Origin: Owenia fusiformis
Taxonomy: Eukaryota > Annelida > Polychaeta > Sabellida > Oweniidae
Assembly (NCBI GenBank): GCA_903813345.2
Contig: CAIIXF020000011.1
Coordinates: 16,287,754-16,351,753, forward strand
Length of the DNA: 64,000 nucleotides
Reading direction: 5' to 3'
Position numbers and translations under genes: made by a program. Positions 21,961 through 32,278 of the stretch are shown piece after piece (the first letter of the stretch is position 1; each line of letters opens with the position of its first letter). The notes beneath the pieces are model-generated. The model searched no databases, had not been told where the DNA came from, and saw only the letters and a list, made by a program, of their open reading frames with translations.

Positions 21961-22470
21961 CAATACCTCCAGATTTGCTCAATTTTTTCCTCAATTACAA
22001 TAGGTCATTCCCAATTCAGGATATCCATTTAGTTAAAGATTCAGCAAAAATATTTTTATATAAAAAGTTGAATTGTCTAACTTTTTGTACACTATGTGTT
22101 TAAGTTTACTTGATGAGTACTAACATTACAGAGCTTCAAAGTCATTTTTGAAAATCATTTTTCGCCTCCTACGTTATTTCATTGGGAGAGGTTTTTGAAA
22201 AACAATTTTGACTTTAAAGTCCTGTAACTTTGTTGAACCTGAAGAAACGTAAACATTTTTTGTTAAATAAAGTTAGCAAATTCAGTTGCCTACCCAACTT
22301 GTGTTTTTGCAAGGACTCAGATGGATGGATTTTCGGTCATATGACTTACGGTAAACCTACCATTTCCAATTGGTTAACATGGGAATGTCAATTTTCAAAA
22401 ATTCATCAAATTCATCAATTTTCGACCTATTGTAATCGAGGAAAAAATTGAGATAATTTGGAGGTATTAG
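21961..22470. repeat. Internal foldback of the TA-flanked element
   Basis: The left edge (CAATACCTCCAGATTTGCTC, then TCAATTACAATAGGTCA) is the imperfect inverse of the right edge (TATTGTAATCGAGGAAAAAA, then TTTGGAGGTATT). It matches 16640-17125 plus 19156-19200 of copy 1 in part, partly in inverted order, so this block may have changed orientation or be a nested element. Confidence 0.6.
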
Positions 22471-24141
22471 AGTTAGTTAGTTAGTTATATATTTATTAGA
22501 GTCTCACGCTGAAATTTTTACAATCATATAAAATCAATAAATAATTAAAACAGCAGCGCAGCCGGCATCGGCTTATGAGAGACTTAAAACTTGTAATTAC
22601 TAAAATAATTCTCTTCTTTTCCTTATCATGTGTCCAATGGTTTTAGCAAGTAATCGTTGTAAAGAAGTGGTAGTTAGTATTACACAATATTTAACAAGTG
22701 TTGGTAGTGAATCGACATCGTGTACAGTCTGTTTTGCTTTTTCAAAGAGTGTTGTTCTTAAATCAGTATAAAAGTCACAGGAAGTGCATCTCGTCTTCGA
22801 CAGCATTTCTATTACAACAAGTACACAGTCGCTCATTAAGGGGGATACCGCTATACCGTCCGAGTTCAACGTTAATGGGAAGAGTGCCTGTTCTTAACTT
22901 GGCTAGATTGCTCCGTTCATGTTTATGCATAGGAATTCTAACATATTCCTCCGCCGTTACCATTTGTGTTTTATGTAATCGGTAAGTCCTGTGTTTATTA
23001 CCGTTTTCAGGATTATGACGGTCGTTCCAAAGTGCGGCATGCCATTCGTCGGCTTCGACCTCAATACGATGGTCTTTAAGTGATTGTAGTATAGATCTTA
23101 CACCGGAGATTTCACCATCAGTGATAAGATTTGGTTTGTTGTTATCTCGTAACAAACGCTGCATTTTATATTCCCACGAGTTATGCTGCGTCAGAGACCA
23201 AAGGTGAATTTTCTTTGTTATTCTGTGTTCTGACATGTTTTTGAGCCGACACCACAATCTCGTTGCTTCCACTTGCTTAGTGTCAACTGAGACCCAACAC
23301 ATATCTCCTTGTGTAGCTATGTTTGACGCGTGTTGGCCGACACCTAAGTAGAAACGCCGGGCTTTGTTCTGTACAATAGTTGCGGCTGCGCCTACTGTTT
23401 TGTTTGTTCCCCATACGCCGGCACTATAATGTAACACTGGTGCAACTAGACAGTCAAATAAATGGGTGTAAACCTCATAGCTTAAACCACCGTTGGCTCG
23501 TGATTTTGCCATTATTGCTCCCAAGGCCCTTGATCCTGACTTTGCAAGGATTGTTGCAGATTTCGTCATGTCCATGTGTTCATTGAGCGTCAATCCCAGA
23601 TATTTATATTGCGTCGCGTACTCTAGGTTAAGGTGGCCACAGCTAAAGTTGAAATTAGATTGACGGATGGTGGTAGGGCGGTGGTGTATTATCTTAGTCT
23701 TAAGCTCATTGATTGTAATGCGCCATTTACAACACCACTTATCCAGGGTGTCTAACATACGCTGGAGGTTGTTTTCCGTGGGTGCTATAAGTACCACATC
23801 GTCCGCGTACATTAAAATTCCAATGTGTGTATCTCCTACTTGTATACGCCGCAGTGCAGTGCGGAAATTTCCTCGGCCAAGTCGTTTGCATACACTGCGA
23901 ATAGGGTCGGACTCAGCCTACAGCCCTGTTTTAATCCAGAGTTTACGTCAAACCAAGATGTAAGCGTTCCATTAATGCGTACCGAGTATTGAACTCCGAC
24001 GTAAAGGGACTTAATGGCACGTAAAATGCGACCCTTGACACCCGTCATAGCAAGTTTATAATACATACATTCCCTATTGATGGAATCAAAACAACGTTTT
24101 GCGTCGACGTATGCTACGAACGTGGATGCGTTATAACACGA
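22470..24141 (-). mobile_element. 5'-truncated CR1/Jockey-like LINE insertion
   Basis: The LINE runs on the minus strand. Its 3' end carries a short tandem tail of TAAC units (22473-22490), as in LINEs that lack a poly(A) tail. Host-element sequence resumes at CGAAATAAAGTCAAG near 24142, which marks the 5' truncation. No clear target duplication could be identified. Confidence 0.8.
22600..24137 (-). pseudogene. Non-LTR retrotransposon ORF2 (reverse transcriptase and C-terminal region), frameshifted
   Basis: Reading on the minus strand from about 24137: FVAYVDAKRCFDSINRE (the RT motif with the first catalytic aspartate), GRILRAIKSLYVG, then SGLKQGCRLSPTLFAVYAND, and MYADDVVLIAPTENNLQRML with the catalytic YADD. 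Next come the thumb (YKYLGLTLNEHMDM), then PVLHYSAGVWG and a long C-terminal region ending in a CTCCNRNAVEDEMHFL zinc-knuckle-like motif and DFYTDLRTTLFEKA. There are frameshifts near 23835 (just before YADD) and near 22790 (just after MHFL). Palm motifs A to D are present, but the N-terminal endonuclease and RT start are missing. Motif style suggests the CR1/Jockey/L2 group; the exact clade is uncertain. Confidence 0.88.
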
Positions 24142-24277
24142 AATAAAGTCAAGTTACATTTCCATAAATAGTATATTGTATTTTCATCGGTTAAGTAAAT
24201 AAAATTCAAAGGTAAAGATACTTTAACACGTAGTTCAATGGGAGAGCAAAGGTTGCCAAACTTATGGAGGGAGTGTA

Positions 24278-24478
24278 CGTGTCCCTTCAATCTAATATAA
24301 AGTCGCTAGCAGCTGTCGATGCCACGTTCGAGATAATACAGTTACACCATCCTTCCGCACTTTAATTCATTGCGGATACAAGAACAAACACATTCATATT
24401 GCCTAAGTCGATTAATGACTCACATAAATATTACATGCAATCTTAAGGAGGCCCCCGTAGGTGCGTTTGATAATGTGA
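24278..24478. other. Duplicated flank beyond the insertion
   Basis: Resumes the homology with the pseudogene locus (13890-14070): TTCATTGCGGATACAAGAAC and CACATTCATATT have counterparts there. No gene is seen. Confidence 0.55.
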
Positions 24479-24507
24479 AGGTCAGTCAAAGGTCAAATCT
24501 AAGGTCA
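24479..24507 (+). promoter_or_regulatory. Nuclear-receptor half-site cluster (DR5-like)
   Basis: AGGTCAGTCAAAGGTCA (24479-24495) is a perfect direct repeat of AGGTCA with a 5-base spacer, followed after 6 bases by a third AGGTCA (24502-24507). DR5 is the classical retinoic-acid-receptor element arrangement. The sequence lies in a degenerate repeat family also seen at 41620-42050, so the motif may be repeat-borne and non-functional. Confidence 0.35.
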
Positions 24508-24819
24508 TATTGCAACTCCTGACAACGTGTAGATAATGTCTAAGATTCGATCAATTTTTAGCAAGTTGAAGTCATTTTTGATCTTCAATATCTCAAAATT
24601 GGTGTAAATTGTTATATATGATTAATTCTAATATGCGTAGAACCGTTGATGAATGTATATTTGATTTGTAGTCTGAAACTTTGAAGGTCAAATCCAAGTG
24701 CATATAACCTAAAAATGGTGAAATTGAAAGCAAGTTAAAAATACATTTCTTTAATATTTTCTTTCTTTAAGCACACATGATGCATCATCGGACGTTATCA
24801 ACAAAAGTAAGGCCACCTT
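24508..24819. repeat. Degenerate GGTCAAAT repeat sequence
   Basis: Phrases such as AAGGTCAAATC and AGCAAGTTGAAGTC recur here and at 41620-42050, indicating a shared worn repeat family. No gene is seen. Confidence 0.5.
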
Positions 24820-25320
24820 AAAGGACAACTGAAATAGCTTTTCTCAACTTGCAGCTACAAAAATGCGGTTTTCTCCATTGTAAGCCCAACGTAGAGTTCT
24901 TGCGATAGCCATTATAAAATAAATGTTAGATAACTGCTAACGGTCATAAATAACGAAACAAAACTAACTGATCAATCAAATTGGCCCCCACGTGATAAGT
25001 AACGTCATATACAAAATATAGCTTTGGTTTGTTGGTTCCTTAGTAATCACAACGTCACGGCAACCATAGGATTGTAGTGTAAATCAAAACAAAACATTTA
25101 GGCATTATGACGTTATGGGCCACGTGGGGACCAGTGAGAGATCACGTGGGGGCCAATAACGTCACAACCAATTCGAATATTGCTTATTAAGCAGCTATAA
25201 CGATCGTTAGAGTGAAATAGTTTTCGCACTACTGATGAGAAAACATGTCCAAATACATTTATCAAAAAATTATATTGATTCCTGTAGGTTAAAAATACCA
25301 TTTCATATCTGCTTTAAAGG
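24820..25320. repeat. Foldback cluster around CCCCCACGTGAT
   Basis: AATTGGCCCCCACGTGATAA (about 24977) is inverted at about 25141 (ATCACGTGGGGGCCAATAAC), and a third related box with GGGCCACGTGGGGACC lies at about 25117-25132. Each contains CACGTG and an adjacent AACGTCA or GACGTTA. It is probably a non-autonomous foldback element; its exact ends were not determined. Confidence 0.55.
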
Positions 25321-26150
25321 TTGGAAGGGCAGAAATTCAAGAAATCAGTTTTCATCTTTTAGTTTATTTTAAAATATTATTTAGTTACAAGACAGAGCAT
25401 ATTCATCACTTTGTTTTAATAATAAAAAATACATATAGTGCTGGCACTGAAAAGCATCAAAAGTATTTTGAAATTTAGTCTAAAAAATGAAAAACTATTC
25501 AAAATGGAGAAAGTTTCCGCTAGTAAAAATTGGGGTGAGTGAATCTAAGAAGTAAATTTCATGTTTGTCCACTATTTATAATATTTCCTTATATTTAAAA
25601 TATGTTGCTACATATGAATTTGATAAATTAAACCATGTATCAAAACTAAAGCAATTTGTCAGATGTTAAATCATCAGTTGACTGGCTTCGTTCACAATTT
25701 TTTTAAAACTCGTTTTTATTGTTTTTAGGACTCGTTGCTAATCCTCCTGACCAAATTATACATTTTATTCGATTTTCCCCTCGTATTTGTCTTACTTTCT
25801 CAGCATGGTTGACATTTTGATTACAGTTCTCTTATGTCCAATCATCAAAACACACCAAAACAATAACAAAGATGACCACAAGGCTGTTTCCTGAATCAAT
25901 TTCGATCAATACTATAATGTTGTTCAGAAAAACAATTGAGGTTGTTGACCTGATGTCCCCACAATGGATACCTTGTTTTTCAGTTCGTCGTCGAAAACAT
26001 ATCTAGCAGTAAGTTTATTGTTAAAAAATATTGTTATGCATCATTATGCCAAATAAGCCATAGGCAAATCTTTATTTACATTTTGGAAAATTTTTACTCA
26101 ATAACATTGAAGTCAAAATTTTATGACAAATATGATGATTTTATTTATCA
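25321..26150. other. No gene seen
   Basis: AT-rich, no paired repeats or coding support noticed. Confidence 0.5.
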
Positions 26151-26154
26151 TAAA

Positions 26155-26660
26155 CATAAACACGCGTCTTATAAGGGATTGGTATTGTCCAGCGGAAGAG
26201 AGACACTGGGGCTCTTTAATATATATTTCAAAACATAAACACGCGTCTTATAAGGGGTTGGTATTGTCCAACAGTGGTAAAGAGACGTTGGGGCTCTTTA
26301 TTCTTGTATATTTCAAACATAAACACGCGTCTTATACGGGGTTGGTATTGTCCAGCAGCGGAAGAGAGACGCCGGGGCTTTTTATTCTTGTATATTTCAA
26401 AACATAAACACGCTTCTTATACGGGGTTGGTATTGTCCAGCAGTGGAAGTGAGACGCTGGGGCTTTTTATTCTTGTATATTTCAAACATAAACACGCGTC
26501 TTATAAGGGGTTGGTATTGTCCAACAGTGGAAAAGAGACGTTGTGTCTCTTTATTCTTGTATATTTAAAACATAAACACGCGTCTTATAAGGGGTTGGTA
26601 TTGTCCAACAGTGGAGGAGGGACATTGGGGTTCTCTATTCTTGTATACTTAGCAAACCAA
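26155..26660. repeat. 84-bp minisatellite, six units
   Basis: CATAAACACGCGTCTTATA-type unit starts lie at about 26155, 26234, 26318, 26403, 26487 and 26571. The period is mostly 84-85 bp, with a shorter first unit. Because 84 is a multiple of 3, the array produces overlapping open frames of about 94 and 145 codons that repeat GLVLSSSG; I regard these as by-products of the array. Confidence 0.85.
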
Positions 26661-26961
26661 GTTAAACCGATAAATACACACAAGGAATTCGATCTGTTTT
26701 TGTTGATTTGACCAATTTTAGTATGTGGGTAAAACAAGATTATTAACAACACTAGTGCACCGCCTCAAGATATGCCGTAGCTTGAAGTAAAGCCTGCTAT
26801 CAATTTACAAAATAAGTTAACTTTTCTTGCGGCTTGGGATTCGACTGAGTTGACGAAATAGGCAACTACAAGATCCATTCACTAGCTGTTGGATTTCATT
26901 AATGTTGGACTAATTAATCACATTTAATGCGATGCGAGGTCATCAGTTGTACCGAAATGTG
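26661..26961. other. No gene seen
   Basis: Non-coding spacer between the minisatellite and the next MITE. Confidence 0.5.
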
Positions 26962-26963
26962 TC

Positions 26964-27269
26964 AAGGAGGATTGGCTCCCAGGGACGCCATTCGATATTT
27001 TCCAACAATGAAAATGTGAGAAGGTCGTTATTTTCTGATATTATAATTGACTATAAATTCATGATCGACAGTCGAAAATATCCGAACTAATATCTCGATC
27101 GCGTCTTGTGTGTTTTTGAATTTTTTGTTTGAAAATAAGACCAAAACTCTCGATTCAAATTCTGAAGGGAACAAAATGGATGCTGTTTGAATTCGAATTT
27201 GTTATAACGACATCTATATATTTTGCAGAATATCGAGTTGGAACCCTGGGAGCTAAGCCCATCCCCTTG
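26964..27269. mobile_element. MITE-like element, copy 1 of the GGATTGGCTCCCAG family
   Basis: The left end AAGGAGGATTGGCTCCCAGG is loosely inverted at the right end (CCCTGGGAGCTAAGCCCATC). The first ~100 bases match the reverse complement of 33715-33812, including ATTTTCCAACAATGAAAA and GTCGTTATTTTCTGA. It is about 300 bp and non-coding. Confidence 0.65.
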
Positions 27270-27739
27270 CGAAAAAAGGTTGCAGACATTCGGTTTAATA
27301 AACAAGTCAATCTATGATTTGATCAAAGGCACTCTACACGGGAGAAAGCACATTGTTTAATAAACTCCTGTTCAACTTCACTTCATCTTCAATCTCTCCT
27401 CCTTCGAATCAAACAGGCGAGTGGATGTATTCAGCGCTTTTTAGGTCTCATGCACTTTATTTACAGCTGAAAGTACAAAATATCCATTTTTCTGCACACG
27501 AAGAAAAAACCTCGTAAATCAAGCTTGAAATGTTAAGGTGACCGGTAGAAATTCTATTATATTGCTGCAAATAAAACGTTCTACACATAAATAAATTATT
27601 GCGAGATACAGTAATAGATTAATCTGTCAATAGCCAAGAAATTGTGATTTCAAATGGAAATCCCTCTGTGGTTTATTTTAATAATACCACAATTGGATTA
27701 AAATGACTATAATAAGGCGCATACAAAATAAAATACTTG
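27270..27739. other. No gene seen
   Basis: AT-rich non-coding sequence. Confidence 0.45.
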
Positions 27740-28063
27740 TATGATTGTATCGTTGCTAGGTATTCCCTTCGGTCAGAATCTACGACCAGGCAATATAGAT
27801 GACAAATAGGACGATAAAAGTTGAGAGCTGTGAAATGACTAGACTACTAGAATCCTAGCCATAATATTGTAAGATTTATTGTTTAACCATTTAATCCTAT
27901 ACTGATGTAAGCCCAAGACCCAGTGAATGGAAATTGAAAGTGAACTTGCATACAGTAATGTGATGTAATTGATGTAAACATGTATTGTTATATTTGTAAA
28001 ACTATGGGCCTGAGGCCTTTTATTTGTTTGAAATAAACTAAACTAAAAAAAAAAAAAAAAAAA
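27740..28063 (+). mobile_element. Poly(A)-terminated retroposon 3' end
   Basis: AATAAA at 28032-28037 is followed 7 bases later by 19 uninterrupted A residues (28045-28063). The phrase GGGCCTGAGGCCTTTTATTT just upstream is of the type found in LINE 3' UTRs, where a short stem precedes the tail. I see no ORF2 homology upstream, so the start coordinate is a guess. It could also be the 3' end of a processed transcript. Confidence 0.6.
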
Positions 28064-29107
28064 GTGGTTTAAATTTAGCATTTAGAATCAACTAATTGGT
28101 TCAATTGTGCAACTCAAAGAAATTAACAATAAATATGTCAATTGTTGCTTCTTTTAAAGTGTCTAACATTTGGTGATGCACGGATTTTTCACAAGCGGAT
28201 TTAAGAGTTAGTTTTTTAAATGGGTGCAGAAGCTCATCAATTTCAGCGTTGTTTGGTTCAGTACGGTGCCGTGGTAATATTAGCAGGGAATTGAGTAAAT
28301 CAATGTCATCTTGATTGTTTTTCTTGATATTTATCGATGGCTGCACAAATAGCAGAATAATTGGTAAACAGAAAATGCAGCGTTGCTGGATAATTTTAAT
28401 AAACACATTTGACATACGGTACAACAAAAATACATTTGCAAGTATAGTGTAAATATTTTTTTCGAAGACCATGATTTAATAGGGCACTATGCCCCAATTA
28501 TAATAGTTATTGTTTTTGATACAGCATTATGCTATGTGTGCTCGTGTACAATGTAATTACAAAAAACAAGAGTTCGGATACAAAACACGGTACTCATGAT
28601 ATAACAAGCTGTATTTCATACCTGATGAGATTTCAGGGACATATTAACCGGGAATATATTCTATATCCAGTTGAATATATTTCATATGTCCCGCTCCAAC
28701 GAGGATTCGGGATATAATAAATCATGTACCCCGCTCAAGCCGTTCCCGGGACGTACGATGGCCATCCCAAACCGGGAATTCCCACCATTCTATATTATTT
28801 CATACTGAACTAAACAAAAAACAAAGATGGCAGACGAAGGAAGTGTTACTGTTAACAGTTTTATCGTCCCATTATTTCCACTATTGCCACAATTGCATTA
28901 AGCTGGTATTGAGAAATCAGAAGTTGAAGATTTGGGACTTCATAAGTGTTGAGTAGTAATTTTTAAATGCTTGTTTTCGTATGGGTAATCATGTGTATAT
29001 GTTGGCCTTGTAGAGCAAAAATCACTGATGAACAAATAAAACACATCTTATTTATGGTTTCCTGTTTTTGAAATATCAAAATAATCCCGAAAACTGAATT
29101 TTTATTC
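28064..29107. other. No confident gene; one unassigned minus-strand frame
   Basis: A 123-codon minus-strand frame (28101-28472) contains the polar stretch KKNNQDDIDLLNSLLILPRH and a LDTLKEATIDIF segment. It has no family I recognise and no supporting context. Sequence at 28640-28790 (AACCGGGAATATATT, ATGTCCCGCTCC) resembles that at 30440-30600 and 49480-50090, probably a scattered repeat. Confidence 0.35.
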
Positions 29108-29923
29108 ACGCAACCCAAAGAAATCGCTATATCTTGAAAAATACTGGTTCAGTTATGTTCAAATTTTCAGGAAATAAAGAAGAGCCTATGTATGTATAGC
29201 TCCTCCTGTAAATGGTTAGTTGTAAAACATGATGCCTTGGACACCTGCTCAAAAGACAGTTGTACTAGGAAAATACGAAAAACGCAGTCAGGGGTGACTG
29301 CAACCACAAAAAAACTAAATAGCTTCCTAACCATAGTGTTTTGGCTCTTCAAATTTGGCACAGATCATCTTCATTCACTGTATGGTAAATCTGTAGAGTG
29401 AAATCAAAATCACTTCAGGGACTTTACAGTCATGGTCGAAATGCTTTCAAATCGCAGTCAAACGCCCTGGTTCAGGGAGACTTAAGAAGGCATTTTGACC
29501 ATGACTGTAAAGTCCCTGGAGTGATTTTGATGAAACTCCACTTTATCAAACATTGATTGAAAATAATTTGTGCCAAATTTGAAGTGCCAAAACACTATGG
29601 TTAGAAAGTTATTTGGTTTTATTGCTGTGGCAGTCACCTCTGACTGCGTTTTCATATTTTCGTAGTATAACTGTCATTTGAGCAGGTGTCCAAGGCATCA
29701 TGTTTTACAACTTACTGACAACAGGAGCTACACATGTAAGACTCTTCTTTCTTTCCTGAAAATATGAACATAATTGAATTAGTATTAATTTTTCACGATA
29801 TTGTGATTTTCCGTTTGCGTTTTTCGTATTTTGCTAGTACAACAGTGTCTTTTGAGCAAGTGTCCAATAATTGGATAATTGGATTAGTATTTTCCAAGAT
29901 ATAGCGATTTCTTTGGGTTGCGT
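29108..29923. mobile_element. Long foldback element
   Basis: An imperfect palindrome of about 816 bp centred near 29465. The outer arms are ACGCAACCCAAAGAAATCGC at the left and its inverse at 29904-29923. Inner arms pair CAGGGACTTTACAGTCATGG (29416 on) with CCATGACTGTAAAGTCCCTG (29499-29518), and GCCTTGGACACCTGCTCAAA with TTTGAGCAGGTGTCCAAGGC. Part of the right arm is duplicated (about 29795-29870). It has no coding capacity and no target duplication identified. Confidence 0.8.
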
Positions 29924-31695
29924 TTTTTTAACACCCTGTGTACTATTGTTTTGCCCATCTAATTACAAAATATGACCCATGTTCCATTTGACTGGAAATG
30001 GTGAAGTCGGCAATTGATAAAGTTCAATGAATGAACTTTTATTTTTGTTACACATAATGTCAAATCTGCTTTCTTTTGTTTGTACTACATGTATAGTGTC
30101 ATTACTAATGATCTCCTTTCTTTAATTACCTGCAAAGTACCTTTTAAGTGATTGTCCCATTATTTCAACATTACGTTATAACTATTAGTCACATGATCAA
30201 AATTATGTAATATAATCTTATTGGGTCTGCAGCCTACCCAAACGGATGTGACAAGGTGGGCCTAATTGTTTCCTCATTTTGCACTGTGGCACTGGATATA
30301 TCCAAAAGGAGATTAGATCCATTGAAATGAATTCTTCATGAACATTGAGAAAGATGGTATACTTACCTCAAAACCTGCAAAAATTGAGTTATAAAAAATT
30401 AACAATGTTGAAATAATGGGACAGTATATGTTGGAAGTTAACAGGATATGGGATACATTCTTATTATTTCAAACCTCGACATGTACGGAATACATAATGC
30501 ACGGTCGGTTTTTACACAGGGAATATCCCTTGCGATATGCAATATATCTTCCATTGGTCCCTTCGGGCCCTCGGACAGATATATTATCTCATAGTCGCAT
30601 TTTTTAGGTCAGGTCACCATTCTCCCTTGGGAGCCTCATATTTATGTGTGTAGTCGAATAACGAATCATTCTTTCTTGTTCATAATAGCCATAAGATGGA
30701 TTAGAAAGTAACATGACTCCATGCTTAATATCACACCGATTCTCTACCAATAACTATGTCTAAACGAAATAAGTATTCATTCATTTGAATTAAACCGCAC
30801 TTCGCCCCCTGTACTGGCTATTATTTATTAATCCCCAAGACTCATTGTTTATCCATTACACAAACAATGTTGAGGGATTCGTAATTAAATGGATAGAGCT
30901 GCGCAACATGTGATGGCATAGTACCCACACGTTATACGTTATAATCATAAGGGATTTATAAGTGCAGCTGGGAAATCTCTCAGCATCTGCAAAGTATTGC
31001 CCAATGTTACGTTAACAGTCATTTGTAATTTATCCTTATAGATTATCAACGCATACGCAGTGTTTATAATCTTTCGAGCATTCTTTCGCCATGGTAAATT
31101 TAGAATTGCGGTCAATTGTAAAATTGATTTTTTTGTTAAGATTGCTATCTTAGATTCTTGAAGTCAACACTTTATTGAGTCCATAACAGAGGCGTATCAA
31201 GGTCACTTTGCCACTACACGAGTATCAGCTGTTTTATTTGAAATCTAATGATCTCTAACAACTCATCCAGAAATTATGATATTTAAGATTTCATTCTTGT
31301 GCATCATGTCCATAAAATATGTAATAAAGTAACACAATACAAAGTCGATAAGAATGGAGAATTAAAGAAGAAAATCATTTATGGAAACGAATGACATGAG
31401 ACAGTTACTAGTATATGTTATAATTATAAGCAAATAATGTAAAATTTTTATTTAAACACATCAAATATGGTGGATGAAATAAATAAAAAAAGGTATCTCG
31501 TTTCATTCAATAGTGATGCCGGTGATTGAAATTACGATGTAAAAATAAAACTGCAATGAAATATTTGTAGATTTCTTTGAAAAACTAAGAAAATACATCA
31601 CGTATAATTTTCCGAAACAGAAAAACATGTACAATAGTAAGGCCTACGAATGTGATTTTAAGCGATCTGTCTGCATGGGGAGGTCACTTACCCCC
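29924..31695. other. No gene seen; scattered repeat pieces
   Basis: 30440-30600 carries GGGAATATCCCTTGCGATAT and TCCCTTCGGGCCCTCGGACA, related to the 49480-50090 family. The rest is AT-rich without support for genes. Confidence 0.45.
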
Positions 31696-32265
31696 CTATC
31701 ACACCAAACTAGTTCTTACCCGTTCTTGCCAGTCCTACGAAAATGTCGTAAAACGGGCTCAATCTGGCTGCGGTCGGGATATATGTCTAAAATAATTAAC
31801 TACTTCGTTCATAAACAGTCTTCAATACGTCCATCTCATTCGCAGTTCGTTCAGGTCGCACCACGTCGTTGTGCAACGTAGTATAAACCGTCCCTTAGTC
31901 TAGAAGGTCATCATGACCTGATTACAGAACGGTATGGTTGCCATCGAATTTTGAATCGATTCAAAATTCTAAATCACATACCCCGTCCGGGAAAGTCCAT
32001 GAAGTTCGTAAACAGACCGTAGAACGTTGTAGCTACGTTCATTCAGTTCGCACACAGTTTAAAACCGATTCGGCAACGTTTTGACGATCACCAGAAAATT
32101 TTGAGCATGCTCTAAGTGCTGGAAGACCTACTCGTTCTAGTAGTTTCATGAAGTTTGTAAACAGATCCCAAACGGTTCTTAGTGGGTTCTTAGTACGTCA
32201 AATCCGTTCATGCACAGTTTAAGCCTGTTTTCGAGATCGTAGTGAGAACTAGTTTGGTGTGATAG
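31696..32265. mobile_element. TIR element of the CTATCACACCAAACTAGTT family, left copy
   Basis: Begins CTATCACACCAAACTAGTT and ends with its inverse (32247-32265). The interior is unusual: AACG- and CGTT-containing boxes recur every 10-20 bases. It contains the palindrome GAATTTTGAATCGATTC near 31948. No coding capacity. It lies 13 bases from a second element with the same ends. Confidence 0.75.
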
Positions 32266-32278
32266 TACGGTGACCCTA

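Larger units (their letters stand above)
21608..24275. mobile_element. TA-flanked TIR element, copy 2 (complete ends), invaded by a LINE
   Basis: The left end CACTCCCCTCCATAAGTTTG is inverted at the right end (CAAACTTATGGAGGGAGTG, one base shorter in the C-run). TIR similarity extends about 60 bases to AAAGCCTCTTTACC. TA occurs outside both ends (21606-21607, 24276-24277). The duplicated locus near 13890 lacks the element, confirming the site. It carries an internal foldback at 21961-22470 and a minus-strand LINE at 22470-24141. It has no transposase, so it is non-autonomous, probably Tc1/mariner-like. Confidence 0.85.

Noticed and set aside
22698-23963. Plus-strand frames at 22698-22985, 23380-23586 and 23667-23963
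   Set aside because: They are antisense shadows of the minus-strand LINE reverse transcriptase.
26123-26711. Open frames of 94 and 145 codons
   Set aside because: They translate an 84-bp tandem repeat and exist because 84 is divisible by three; no domain or splice context.
28101-28472. 123-codon minus-strand frame as a gene
   Set aside because: No recognised family, no splice or promoter context, next to a retroposon tail; only mentioned as unassigned.
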